From positions 1 to 61,872 of the IMG/VR virus record IMGVR_UViG_3300032677_000032: DNA of 61,872 nucleotides; one strand, 5' to 3'. Both the position numbers and the translations under genes were made by a program. Shown here one piece after another: positions 31,916-39,309 of the stretch (the stretch's first letter is position 1; every line of letters starts with the position of its first letter). The notes below the pieces were generated by a model. The model ran no database searches and was not told where the DNA came from. It saw nothing but the letters and a program-made list of their open reading frames with translations. Origin of the DNA: a virus.

Positions 31916-32092
31916 TTACAGAGACCTTTCGTACATCTTGTATACGCAATATGTAACACAAAAAAAACAAACTGTCAAGAGAAAAGGCAGGGCGATATCA
32001 GGATATTGTAAAACTGCGAAAAACAAAGCAACAAGACATCCCACAAATGCATAAAGCTTTACGACCGCAAGCGCTGCTTTCTTATTAATCAT
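31916..32092 (-). CDS. Small membrane protein, 58 residues
   Basis: Two hydrophobic segments (VVKLYAFVGCLVALFFAVLQ and LPFLLTVCFFCVTYCVY). Its ATG lies within the end of the upstream small gene and its stop abuts the next GTG. Unknown role. Confidence 0.68.
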   Translation of the reverse strand: MINKKAALAVVKLYAFVGCLVALFFAVLQYPDIALPFLLTVCFFCVTYCVYKMYERSL

Positions 32093-32261
32093 AAACTGGT
32101 GGTTCCTCGCCTACTTCTGCATTACGACAACAGTATTTGTGAATCTTCTCTTCATCGTATTCTGGACACCAAGTTTTAAAGTATAGTCGCCAGCGATTAT
32201 AAAGTGCCTTCTCTTGTGAGGTTGGCTTACGCACATGCAACATTTCTGACCAGTCAATCAT
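32085..32261 (-). CDS. Small protein of the MIDWSEM family, copy A
   Basis: 58 residues starting MIDWSEMLHVRKPT with RWRLYFKTW. Closely related to the protein at 35541-35708 (same MIDWSEM and RKPT blocks). Cys pair near the end (YCCRN). Unknown function. Confidence 0.7.
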   Translation of the reverse strand: MIDWSEMLHVRKPTSQEKALYNRWRLYFKTWCPEYDEEKIHKYCCRNAEVGEEPPVYD

Positions 32262-32288
32262 TAGTTTGGTCCACTTTCATCGTTATGT

Positions 32289-32465
32289 TTAGTATGGAAT
32301 AAACTCATCAGTAGGTAAACCAACGGGCGAATCAACAGAATAGATACCACCGAATGACATGCTACCAATAGCATCCCATGCTTCTTCAACAGTATTACAC
32401 TCTGTTCTTTCAGTACCCTTGAAGGAATGTGTCACCACAACGTAGTTTGGCTTCTTTTCGTTCAT
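32289..32465 (-). CDS. Small protein, 58 residues
   Basis: Starts MNEKKPNYVVVTHSFKG; mixed alpha/beta appearance. Preceded by the short repeat GTGGGCCTAACTGATG. Unknown function. Confidence 0.65.
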   Translation of the reverse strand: MNEKKPNYVVVTHSFKGTERTECNTVEEAWDAIGSMSFGGIYSVDSPVGLPTDEFIPY

Positions 32466-32487
32466 CAGTTAGGCCCACTTCCTGTTA

Positions 32488-32703
32488 TTAGAACAATTCG
32501 CGAAGTGCTTTAAACTCTGTTTTGAGTTGTTGTATTTTTGCATCAGCACCGTCTTTGCGAACATAGTTAAGAAAATGCTGAAACTGGTTTTGCACATCAG
32601 GTTCGTCAAAGTCCACAATATAGACATACTCAACTTCATCGCCATATGCACATTTGGTATAGTAAATACCCTTCTGTGTATTAATAAAATAATGTTGAGA
32701 CAT
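32488..32703 (-). CDS. Small protein, 71 residues
   Basis: Starts MSQHYFINTQKGIYYTKCAY; acidic middle and helical end. Preceded by the short repeat GTGGACCTAACTGATG. Unknown function. Confidence 0.68.
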   Translation of the reverse strand: MSQHYFINTQKGIYYTKCAYGDEVEYVYIVDFDEPDVQNQFQHFLNYVRKDGADAKIQQLKTEFKALRELF

Positions 32704-32846
32704 CAGTTAGGTCCACTTCCATTACCCCAAGCCCTAGCAACAGGTGCATAACCAGTATCAGCCCAACGCTTCTGAATACGTGCTTCCACTTCTTCAAAAG
32801 ACAGCGGTTCATAGTTGGTGTGTTCAATCATAAATATTGACCGCAT
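32703..32846 (-). CDS. Small protein resembling the phosphoesterase tail
   Basis: 47 residues; AAGGA upstream of the ATG at 32846. IEHTNYEPLSFEEVEARIQ matches the C-terminal VEHTDFTPLSFEEVEQRIA of the metallophosphoesterase encoded at 33899. It looks like a duplicated tail kept as its own gene. Confidence 0.65.
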   Translation of the reverse strand: MRSIFMIEHTNYEPLSFEEVEARIQKRWADTGYAPVARAWGNGSGPN

Positions 32847-32848
32847 AA

Positions 32849-33067
32849 TCAATCCTTTTGTATATACGGACACCAAGCAGGAGTCGTGCTTGAAATACCA
32901 TGATACGCAGAAATATGTTTTGGTGGATCAATCGCATGGCAAACTGCATTAGTTCCTGAATCACGCTCACCGTCTGGGTACTCAACCCAATATTTTGTTT
33001 TCAGAAACTCACACCCGCGACAAATGTAGGAAACACTTACAATCTTTTCAGGACCATTTTGGCTCAT
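32849..33067 (-). CDS. Small Cys-containing protein
   Basis: 72 residues from the ATG at 33067 (MSQNGPEKIVSVSYI). CRGC, then a His/Cys (VCHAI) and WCPY could form a metal site. First gene after the promoter at 33094. Confidence 0.68.
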   Translation of the reverse strand: MSQNGPEKIVSVSYICRGCEFLKTKYWVEYPDGERDSGTNAVCHAIDPPKHISAYHGISSTTPAWCPYIQKD

Positions 33068-33093
33068 ATTACGCCTCTGTTGTTGTATGTTTA

Positions 33094-33122
33094 ATACTAT
33101 CAAATATTATTGGGAATGTCAA
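33094..33122 (-). promoter_or_regulatory. Early promoter
   Basis: TTGACA (33122-33117), 17-base spacer, TAGTAT (33099-33094). Divergent from the homing endonuclease promoter at 33131, nine bases away. Confidence 0.75.
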
Positions 33123-33130
33123 TAGAAAAG

Positions 33131-33138
33131 TATAAATA
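33131..33138 (+). promoter_or_regulatory. Late promoter of the homing endonuclease at 33200
   Basis: TATAAATA, five bases before the leader hairpin. Confidence 0.75.
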
Positions 33139-33143
33139 AGAAT

Positions 33144-33174
33144 GTAGGTCGCGATGTTGGTTGCATCCACCTAC
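33144..33174 (+). ncRNA. Conserved 5' leader hairpin, copy 4
   Basis: Outer stem GTAGGT/ACCTAC, internal loop CGC/C, inner stem GATG/CATC, loop TTGGTTG. Confidence 0.77.
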
Positions 33175-33199
33175 TCTAACGCTTGCAAGGAGCATCAGT

Positions 33200-33943
33200 A
33201 TGACTATTTATTCACATGGGTATATCCCATACACTTATTACATCAAATGGACCAGAACTGGGGTCTGGTATTATGGCGTTGAATATGCATCGGTAACTAA
33301 AACCGCAAACCCAAACAATCTATGGACAACATATTTCACTTCATCAAATGCCGTTGCAGAATATAGAAGACTCAATGGCGAACCAGATATTATTAAAGTG
33401 ACGAAAACCTTTTATAATCAAGAAGAAGCATTATTGTGGGAGACCAGATTCTTGCAGAAAGTTAATGCCAGACATCATACATTGTCGCTAAACGGACATA
33501 ACTCTGATGGACTTACTTTTAAGAACAAAATAGTATCAGAAAAAACAAGAAAATCACAATCAGAAACCCGTAAACTACATAAATGGTGGACCGATGGAAC
33601 TAAATCTTGGTTTTGTCAGAATCGACCCAATGACAAATGTTATGAGGGGCGAGGTCCTTTTAATAACAATGGTGCTCAGATCGGCGGTTTCTTGAGTAGA
33701 AATAAAAAGTGGTACACAAACGGTATAACTTCCGTGTTTATTTTACCAACCGAAGTGCCTGATGGATTCTATGAAGGCAGAAAAATAGGTAAAATAAACA
33801 CAAAAGCGACACGTTCTAACAAAAGATGGTATAATGATGGCATAAAAACCTACTTCATATTACCAGAAGACGCATTGTCTCATTATTCAACAGGTAGATT
33901 AAAACGAAGTAATATCAACTCCACCACCATAGTTGATAACTGA
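33200..33943 (+). CDS. GIY-YIG (Seg-like) homing endonuclease
   Basis: 247 residues. YTYYIKWTRTGVWYYGVEYA is a GIY-YIG signature of the SegB/I-TevI-like type; LWTTYFTSSNAV and EEALLWETRFLQ follow as in Seg proteins. The C-terminal half has three units with W-x-(T/N)(D/N)G and F-I-L-P...Y-x-G-R, probably DNA-binding repeats. It is not closely related to the GIY-YIG genes at 2906 and 12000 but uses the same leader. The last 45 bases overlap the phosphoesterase gene. Confidence 0.82.
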   Translation: MTIYSHGYIPYTYYIKWTRTGVWYYGVEYASVTKTANPNNLWTTYFTSSNAVAEYRRLNGEPDIIKVTKTFYNQEEALLWETRFLQKVNARHHTLSLNGHNSDGLTFKNKIVSEKTRKSQSETRKLHKWWTDGTKSWFCQNRPNDKCYEGRGPFNNNGAQIGGFLSRNKKWYTNGITSVFILPTEVPDGFYEGRKIGKINTKATRSNKRWYNDGIKTYFILPEDALSHYSTGRLKRSNINSTTIVDN

Positions 33944-34480
33944 TCCAGTCCGTTCAAAGGATTCTTTATTGGCAGCAATCCTCTGTTCAACCTCTTCAAA
34001 CGACAGCGGTGTAAAGTCGGTGTGTTCTACACAAACTGTCAGGTATCGCGGTGAGTTAATATAGTTTGCGTGAAGATGCCCAGAAACATTACACACGAAC
34101 CTATCAGATACACACTTTTCAAAAAGTGGGATATGGCTCAGAATGAACTGATCCACAAACACCCGAACGCCATACAGAGTATCAAAGCCAACATCACGGT
34201 AATCCTGATTCTTAAAGATATCATGATTGCCGAGAATCAAACGCTTCTTACCGTTCAGACGCTTGACATGATGCAAAGACTTGCGATTGATCACCACATC
34301 GCCCAGATGATACACCGTGTCATTAGGACCGACTTTAGCGTTCCAACGCTCTACCATCGCTTCATCCATTTCCTCAGTGGAAGTGAACGGGCGCAGCGGA
34401 TCGCCGTTTGGTAGCTTGAACTTTTCCCACGAGTTGGTGTGACCAAAATGTGTGTCAGAGATTACAAAACGATTGGACAT
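33899..34480 (-). CDS. Calcineurin-like metallophosphoesterase
   Basis: 193 residues. All signature motifs are present: SDTHFGH (D-x-H), LGDVV (GD), LGNHD (GNHD), LSHIPL and SGHLHANY (GH-x-H). Small single-domain type, as in phage and bacterial nucleotide or nucleic-acid phosphodiesterases. The 3' end is overlapped by a homing endonuclease gene. A fragment of its tail exists separately at 32703. Confidence 0.92.
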   Translation of the reverse strand: MSNRFVISDTHFGHTNSWEKFKLPNGDPLRPFTSTEEMDEAMVERWNAKVGPNDTVYHLGDVVINRKSLHHVKRLNGKKRLILGNHDIFKNQDYRDVGFDTLYGVRVFVDQFILSHIPLFEKCVSDRFVCNVSGHLHANYINSPRYLTVCVEHTDFTPLSFEEVEQRIAANKESFERTGSVINYGGGVDITSF

Positions 34481-34489
34481 ATTTTATAC

Positions 34490-34651
34490 TCAATGAATAA
34501 GGTGATAGTTGTTTATCACAACAAGTCCGCCAGAAACAGACAGAATCAGAAACAGAATCTTGAGGCTCAAGTTAAACAAATCTCCTCGACGCCAAATGAT
34601 GAACATAAAAATATTGACGATAACTGAGGCGATAAGATAGAAATCAAACAT
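34490..34651 (-). CDS. Small membrane protein, 53 residues
   Basis: MFDFYLIASVIVNIFMFIIW then a short polar loop and a second hydrophobic segment (ILFLILSVSGGLVVI). GGAGA upstream; first gene after the promoter at 34676. Confidence 0.7.
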   Translation of the reverse strand: MFDFYLIASVIVNIFMFIIWRRGDLFNLSLKILFLILSVSGGLVVINNYHLIH

Positions 34652-34675
34652 TGTCAGTCTCCTTGTTACTCATTC

Positions 34676-34704
34676 CTTATAACTCAGATCCGAAAAAATG
34701 TCAA
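34676..34704 (-). promoter_or_regulatory. Early promoter
   Basis: TTGACA (34704-34699), 17-base spacer, TATAAG (34681-34676). Confidence 0.75.
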
Positions 34705-35186
34705 GAAGAAATATTGATTTTTGAAAATCCCTCAGACAATGTTGGCTGTTGCATAGATTGTGCCATGCTGTCAAGAACACTTTGAGGAATGGTTTTGCCA
34801 GGGCGACTGTTCAACCTACGTTCCCATTCTTCTTTCTCAGGAGTAGGAAACACAACCGCTTCAATCTCATAACCATGATTAGGATGAAAGTTCTTAAGAC
34901 GATCAAAGAACTTCTTACGAGATTTGGGATTCAGATTGGTGCGATCAATGATAATGGGATAATGATTACCGTCAACAAAACGATCAAAATCTTCCCACAT
35001 CACACGTTCTGCTACTTTGATATACTTATTGAAAACACCATTATATGTGTTGTTTTCATGATCTGCCATATATTGAATAATATTGTCAGTAGAACAAACC
35101 CAACATTGCCCCTGAAACTCTTTCTCAATCCAAGTGGACTTGCCAGAAGCAGGAACACCAACGAGCATGATAATACGCTTAGTCAT
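34701..35186 (-). CDS. Polynucleotide-kinase-like P-loop kinase
   Basis: 161 residues from the ATG at 35186 (MTKRIIMLVGVPASGKSTW); upstream in-frame ATGs at 35204 and 35198 lie inside the previous gene. Walker A GVPASGKST, then STDNIIQYMA, IIIDRTNLNPKSRKKF and RLNSRPGKTIP give the order of the 5'-kinase domain of T4 PseT. No phosphatase domain is attached. With the RNA ligase at 35701 it probably repairs cleaved tRNAs. Overlaps the upstream gene's stop. Confidence 0.85.
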   Translation of the reverse strand: MTKRIIMLVGVPASGKSTWIEKEFQGQCWVCSTDNIIQYMADHENNTYNGVFNKYIKVAERVMWEDFDRFVDGNHYPIIIDRTNLNPKSRKKFFDRLKNFHPNHGYEIEAVVFPTPEKEEWERRLNSRPGKTIPQSVLDSMAQSMQQPTLSEGFSKINISS

Positions 35187-35409
35187 CTTGTTTGTCATAA
35201 CCATCTTCTACTGTGTATCCTAGTTTGCGAAAAGAACTGACAATCCAACCTTCTTGAGTGCGCTGTTCAGCAGCAATGATAGCCCATTCTTCAGAATCGA
35301 AATCTTCTGCCCATGCACCGTCAAAGGTGAAGTAATCATTACGATTAATGTTAGTCCAATGGTAACCGCCAGAGTTTTCATCATCTTCAGCAAGAATAAA
35401 CTTACCCAT
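35179..35409 (-). CDS. Small acidic protein
   Basis: 76 residues from the ATG at 35409 (MGKFILAEDDENSGGYHWTN), GGAG upstream. Trp/Asp-rich. Unknown function. Confidence 0.67.
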   Translation of the reverse strand: MGKFILAEDDENSGGYHWTNINRNDYFTFDGAWAEDFDSEEWAIIAAEQRTQEGWIVSSFRKLGYTVEDGYDKQDD

Positions 35410-35551
35410 CTTTGTTCTCCAACCGTTTTGTGATGGCAGCAATCACATCATCAAGACATTCGTGAGAATCCGTACCGTCTAACTTAAGCATTGCCTTTGC
35501 CCAATCAAGATCATCAAGCGCCATTTCCAAAAGTTCTCTATCAGTAGGCAT
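35402..35551 (-). CDS. Small helical protein, 49 residues
   Basis: Starts MPTDRELLEMALDDLDWAK; its 3' end overlaps the next start. Unknown function. Confidence 0.65.
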   Translation of the reverse strand: MPTDRELLEMALDDLDWAKAMLKLDGTDSHECLDDVIAAITKRLENKDG

Positions 35552-35708
35552 CAGGATTCATTCCTCTTTCTGTATACTCACCAGCACGTTTATGGATTTC
35601 ATCCAATGTAAGACGGGAATTTTTGAGATATGCGACCCACCGTCTATACCTTGCATTCTCTTTTAGAGTTGGCTTTCTGATGGATCGCATTTCACTCCAG
35701 TCAATCAT
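35541..35708 (-). CDS. Small protein of the MIDWSEM family, copy B
   Basis: 55 residues, MIDWSEMRSIRKPTLKENAR then RRWVAYLK. Paralogue of the protein at 32085. Its start overlaps the stop of the RNA ligase gene. Confidence 0.7.
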   Translation of the reverse strand: MIDWSEMRSIRKPTLKENARYRRWVAYLKNSRLTLDEIHKRAGEYTERGMNPDAY

Positions 35709-36951
35709 TGTAAGTCAATCCAGGAAACCAAGCATCACGAATCGCTTCATACTTTGCCGTTTTGGTCAAGTTGTTGCGGATCGTATTGCGAACGTCTTCG
35801 CCAATCTTCAGACCACTGATAATGTCGTTATCAAAGTTCTTGAAAATAATAGGACGCATGAAAGCATCAACACCAACACTGTGCTTCGGATCGATTGCAA
35901 ACGTTTTACGATCAATACCACGCTCACGGATATATTCCAGCTTCATACCAATCAGCCTTACGCGACTGGCAATATCAAAATGAATATTGCTCTCAAACTG
36001 AGTCAGCCGATCACGATCTTCGGCAGGCAGATGAGCCTTGATGTCATCCAGCTTATCGTCCAGAATCAGTTCAACGATGTTACGATCTTGCAGGATAGCT
36101 TCCTTCGCCTTGTGAATCTGGAGATACCAATGGCACTTCAGCTTCAACATATGACCATCATCAAAACGAACCACGAACCCTTCAAGGTCTTCCAGATCAC
36201 GAACGTATTCAAGGAAAGCCTTCATATCAGTCTGTTCACCATAGTTAGTGAACTCAAATGCACGAACGACAGGGATATCCCAATCTTCAACATGCAATCG
36301 GTTGATACGACCATCACCGAACAGTTTGATATATTCGCCAGTATGCATATCACGAAGAGCGGTGAGGATCAGTTGATCTTCCTTGTAGTCTAAAACAATG
36401 CGCTGCTTACGCGAACACCATTCAAAGATCGGAGTTACACCGTTGGCAATGCAGGAAGTAGCAAAACGCTCATACTGAGGATTGTTCTTTACAAACTCCT
36501 CAACAGGCTTTGCCACATCGGTAGCACCCATCTTCGTGCCCCAGATCATCTGACCATTCACAATGAACGGTGCTATCATTGATCCGTCTAGCTTCTCAAG
36601 GATAGCATGAGGACGCGAAAGATCAATGACATGATCCTGCGTCTCCTCACGCTCGTTCACATTGAAGAACTTATGGAACGGACGACGAATGATATCACCA
36701 GTTTCAGTATCAAAGATGATACCACGACATTCACGACGAATGGCAGCGTTATAGTCACGCTGCTCAAATACACCCGAAGCCTGATCATATGGATCAGCGT
36801 CGATCATCACATCAGGAAACGTATCGGACATCATCACGTTGTAGTTGATGACCGTGTAGCCTTCCTTCGCAGCCACAACGAACTCGTCACGACCTTCAAT
36901 GGCAGGCAACACATCAGAGATGTTGGTGATGTGAGGAAACTCATAGTTCAT
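35701..36951 (-). CDS. rnlA: T4 RNA ligase 1 family protein
   Basis: 416 residues. ATP-dependent ligase acting on RNA ends, in T4 used to reseal anticodon-nicked tRNA. Nucleotidyltransferase motifs in order: ECRGIIFD before the active site, EKLDGSM (motif I, K-x-D-G), IFEWCS (III), LEGFVVRF (IV) and LKLKCHWY (V). The length fits T4 Rnl1 (374) with a modest C-terminal extension. Works with the kinase at 34701 and the phage tRNAs. Confidence 0.93.
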   Translation of the reverse strand: MNYEFPHITNISDVLPAIEGRDEFVVAAKEGYTVINYNVMMSDTFPDVMIDADPYDQASGVFEQRDYNAAIRRECRGIIFDTETGDIIRRPFHKFFNVNEREETQDHVIDLSRPHAILEKLDGSMIAPFIVNGQMIWGTKMGATDVAKPVEEFVKNNPQYERFATSCIANGVTPIFEWCSRKQRIVLDYKEDQLILTALRDMHTGEYIKLFGDGRINRLHVEDWDIPVVRAFEFTNYGEQTDMKAFLEYVRDLEDLEGFVVRFDDGHMLKLKCHWYLQIHKAKEAILQDRNIVELILDDKLDDIKAHLPAEDRDRLTQFESNIHFDIASRVRLIGMKLEYIRERGIDRKTFAIDPKHSVGVDAFMRPIIFKNFDNDIISGLKIGEDVRNTIRNNLTKTAKYEAIRDAWFPGLTYND

Positions 36952-36962
36952 TGTTCAATCTT

Positions 36963-37016
36963 TCACTCTGCTACATTCTTACCATACGCATCTTCATACA
37001 CATCAGGATCAATCAT
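36963..37016 (-). CDS. Possible 17-residue micro-ORF
   Basis: MIDPDVYEDAYGKNVAE with GAGG five bases upstream, between the SH3-like gene and the ligase. The DNA also resembles the leader half of an early-promoter cassette without its -35, so it may be a decayed cassette rather than a gene. Confidence 0.3.
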   Translation of the reverse strand: MIDPDVYEDAYGKNVAE

Positions 37017-37022
37017 AAAGCC

Positions 37023-37217
37023 TCACTTATACAGTTCAAGAGGATCAACAACCGTCAGTTCTTCTTTGACATACAGCCAGAAGGGATCAGGAAAGGGCGG
37101 GGCGTGTTCACGACCGAAGAACACTTTGATCAACTTGCCATCGACATCGGCGACAACGCCAACGCGATCCTTGTTGGGCCAAATGCACGAGCGGACCGAA
37201 TCACCAACTTTAATCAT
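37023..37217 (-). CDS. Small SH3/KOW-like protein
   Basis: 64 residues from the ATG at 37217 (MIKVGDSVRSCIWPNKDRVG). The start V-G-D-x-V followed by G-V-V-A-D-V-D-G-K resembles KOW/SH3-type small barrels. GGGAG lies upstream within an inverted-repeat arm. Confidence 0.7.
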   Translation of the reverse strand: MIKVGDSVRSCIWPNKDRVGVVADVDGKLIKVFFGREHAPPFPDPFWLYVKEELTVVDPLELYK

Positions 37218-37248
37218 AAAAAATCTCCCTTTCGCTCTCTGATAACTC

Positions 37249-37276
37249 ATCATAGCAAAAGGGAGATAAATGTCAA
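37249..37276 (-). promoter_or_regulatory. Early promoter with long inverted repeat
   Basis: TTGACA (37276-37271), 16-base spacer, TATGAT (37254-37249). ATCTCCCTTTTGC in the spacer pairs with GCGAAAGGGAGAT in the leader (12 of 13), bracketing the -10 box; the arm differs from the CGAATC type. Confidence 0.82.
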
Positions 37277-37295
37277 CCAGTTTTTTCAGAAAAAA

Positions 37296-37610
37296 TCAGA
37301 TATCGTCCAGATCGATAGCCTTGATGCCAGGATACTCGATATGGTTGATCTGTTGAAACTTACGTTCATCTTGCCATGCGTCTCGGAGATAATCGTTATC
37401 TTCATCGAAGACCTTCAGATATTCTTCAGGTGTGACTTCATGGCCACTGGAGATAACCTCACCAATATGATATTGTGACATTTCACGCCAGTCATCATCA
37501 TAGAATGATGTCTTAAGGGCAACTTCATTCTTAGCATCTTCAAGAGTATGTGCTTCTACCGCATAACGCATACGATGTGAAGAAACAGTTTCAATAATAA
37601 AGATTGCCAT
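37296..37610 (-). CDS. Small protein, 104 residues
   Basis: Starts MAIFIIETVSSHRMRYAVEA, with a DAKNEVALK helix and acidic C-terminus ending IDLDDI. Unknown function. Confidence 0.68.
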   Translation of the reverse strand: MAIFIIETVSSHRMRYAVEAHTLEDAKNEVALKTSFYDDDWREMSQYHIGEVISSGHEVTPEEYLKVFDEDNDYLRDAWQDERKFQQINHIEYPGIKAIDLDDI

Positions 37611-37612
37611 GA

Positions 37613-37840
37613 TTAATCCTTACTCCAATCTTTACTCACACTCGCACGAGTAACAAGAAGCGATACTAGAATGGAGATGCCCCATGCTTGGATCCAACCA
37701 ATAGGTCGCAAAATAGTCATAGCAGGAACAAGATCAGCATTCCATAGCCACATAACAGGCCATGACATCAACAGACCATAAGCACAACCGAGAACGATAG
37801 TGCCAAAAACAGTAAACAAACCAATAATAAACTTATCCAT
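37613..37840 (-). CDS. Small membrane protein
   Basis: 75 residues from the ATG at 37840 (MDKFIIGLFTVFGTIVLGCA), with GGAAGG upstream. Two or three hydrophobic segments. Unknown role. Confidence 0.68.
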   Translation of the reverse strand: MDKFIIGLFTVFGTIVLGCAYGLLMSWPVMWLWNADLVPAMTILRPIGWIQAWGISILVSLLVTRASVSKDWSKD

Positions 37841-37845
37841 AATCA

Positions 37846-38379
37846 TTACCTTCCATAAAAAACAGTTTTAGCGTTTGTTGTATTTGTAAACAGATACCAA
37901 GCACAGTTGTCTTTCCCGCTTGTCTTACTTCCCTCAATCCACTTTACACGACCCACAGATACAACCATTTCGCAGCGTTTCATCAGCGCGGATGATTGCT
38001 TGGTGTGCATCCAGTCTGCATCAAACAGCAACCAAGTGGGAAGTTGATTGCTGAAGTGTTCAATCATGGGATGAAGAATCTTGCGATTCCAAGGTGGATT
38101 GGTGATGATGTAATCTATATTCCATCCATAATATACTGGATTGAACTGAATGTCAAGAGCATTTGACTGTAGAATCCACTTTTCTTGTGGTTCAATGTCC
38201 CATGCTTCAATACAAGTATGATTATAATAACTAAGATGATCAATCAATCTACCATCGCCGGCGCATGGTTCATAGAAGTTAGAATACTTCTTCAGATGTG
38301 GCAACAGAGGCAGAACGGCTTTCATCGGAGTAGGATAGAAGTCACGTTCTACTCTGTCAAAGTCACTTCGTTTACCCAT
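37846..38379 (-). CDS. DNA methyltransferase-like protein
   Basis: 177 residues from the ATG at 38379 (TAATG overlap). DFYPTP, then FYEPCAGDGRL (AdoMet loop) and IITNPPWN (catalytic N-P-P-W) are the N6-adenine or amino-methylase signature. Small, without an evident target-recognition domain. It could modify phage DNA or RNA; a second methylase besides the Dam-like one at position 1. Confidence 0.82.
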   Translation of the reverse strand: MGKRSDFDRVERDFYPTPMKAVLPLLPHLKKYSNFYEPCAGDGRLIDHLSYYNHTCIEAWDIEPQEKWILQSNALDIQFNPVYYGWNIDYIITNPPWNRKILHPMIEHFSNQLPTWLLFDADWMHTKQSSALMKRCEMVVSVGRVKWIEGSKTSGKDNCAWYLFTNTTNAKTVFYGR

Positions 38380-38768
38380 TATAGCCACTCATAACCTTCG
38401 TCCTCTAATGTATAACAAACATGCTTGATATCAAACGCTGCAATAGCGCGCATACAGCCTTCACACGGCTTAGCCAATCCCTGAGTGATCATAGGTTTCT
38501 TGCTATGTGTCCACTTACACCGATAGATGTAGAGTTTGGATTTAGCCACGGTATCAGCATCATGCCTACGCAGTGCGTTAGCGATTGCATCTATTTCTGC
38601 ATGAAGATATATAGCTTCTTCATGTTTTGCATATCTGCCTTGAAGTGGATGCGTTTTGTTCTTGTTAGTGCCAATCGCGATGATTTCGTTTTTGTAAACG
38701 AGAGCAGCGGCTATCTTGGCCCTAGCAAACGGTTCCGAGGCTTCAGCAACCTTGCTGAGGACCTTCAT
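38379..38768 (-). CDS. Deoxycytidylate-deaminase-family protein
   Basis: About 129 residues from the ATG at 38768 (MKVLSKVAEASEPF); in-frame ATGs at 38777 and 38789 are possible. HAEIDAIANAL (zinc His and catalytic Glu) and KPCEGCMRAI (two zinc Cys) identify the family. A nearby GKYAKHEEA-like segment (GRYAKHEEAIY) is unusual. Probably converts dCMP to dUMP for ThyX, but other substrates are possible. The 5' end overlaps a small upstream gene in another frame. Confidence 0.82.
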   Translation of the reverse strand: MKVLSKVAEASEPFARAKIAAALVYKNEIIAIGTNKNKTHPLQGRYAKHEEAIYLHAEIDAIANALRRHDADTVAKSKLYIYRCKWTHSKKPMITQGLAKPCEGCMRAIAAFDIKHVCYTLEDEGYEWL

Positions 38769-38907
38769 AATCTTCATCGAAATCTTCATCGAGAATCAAC
38801 ACCCAACCGCGAATAGGATCATAATATGTAATATTGTCAAGTAGATCATATACTTCTGAGAAGTGTGTTAGTGCTTCAAAGGATGAGAATGATTTTTCCG
38901 TTTCCAT
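38743..38907 (-). CDS. Small acidic protein, 54 residues
   Basis: Starts METEKSFSSFEALTHFSEVY, ends EGPQQGC. TGATG overlap with the upstream gene and overlap with the deaminase start. Unknown function. Confidence 0.62.
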   Translation of the reverse strand: METEKSFSSFEALTHFSEVYDLLDNITYYDPIRGWVLILDEDFDEDYEGPQQGC

Positions 38908-39308
38908 CAAGCAACACTCCAATCATAGTCATCTTGTGTCATGACAGTTTCATTACCATCATACTCATCAATACGATACAGAGTACCAGCAGGAAGTTCT
39001 TCGATCAGCAACTTGGCGTAAGTACCATTAGCATCATCACCAAGTTCTTCTACAACCTGAACCAAAGCAGGATCGGTACGACTAATACTAAGGTCGCTGA
39101 AAGTTAGTTCATTCGAACGGCGGTAGTTATGTTCTTTACGGCATTCCTCATAGATACGATCATATTCTTCCCAAGGAACAGTAGCATACGAATAACCCCA
39201 GCTACGATGATCGTACAGAGTGATTCCCTTGATTTCAGCATAACGCATAACAGCCTCATGCGATAGACCGAAACCACCATAGGAAGAGTTGTAAACAATC
39301 TTAGTCAT
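38907..39308 (-). CDS. Conserved phage protein, 133 residues
   Basis: Starts MTKIVYNSSYGGFGLSHEAV (ATG at 39308; the longer frame overlaps the previous gene). This Y-N-x-x-Y-G-G-F-G-L-S start is frequent in large-phage and giant-virus proteins of unknown function. MRYAEIKG and a Tyr/Trp-rich region follow. Confidence 0.72.
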   Translation of the reverse strand: MTKIVYNSSYGGFGLSHEAVMRYAEIKGITLYDHRSWGYSYATVPWEEYDRIYEECRKEHNYRRSNELTFSDLSISRTDPALVQVVEELGDDANGTYAKLLIEELPAGTLYRIDEYDGNETVMTQDDYDWSVA

Positions 39309-39309
39309 T

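Noticed and set aside
31950-31978. TTGACA-17-TACATA promoter-like sequence
   Set aside because: Inside the small membrane-protein gene at 31916, in a T-rich membrane-coding stretch, and the next gene is coupled by TAAGTG; not needed.
35623-36393. 256-residue plus-strand frame
   Set aside because: Antisense shadow of the RNA ligase gene, which carries clear motifs.
38816-38845. TTGACA with TATGAT nearby
   Set aside because: Spacer only ~11 bases; lies inside a coding region.
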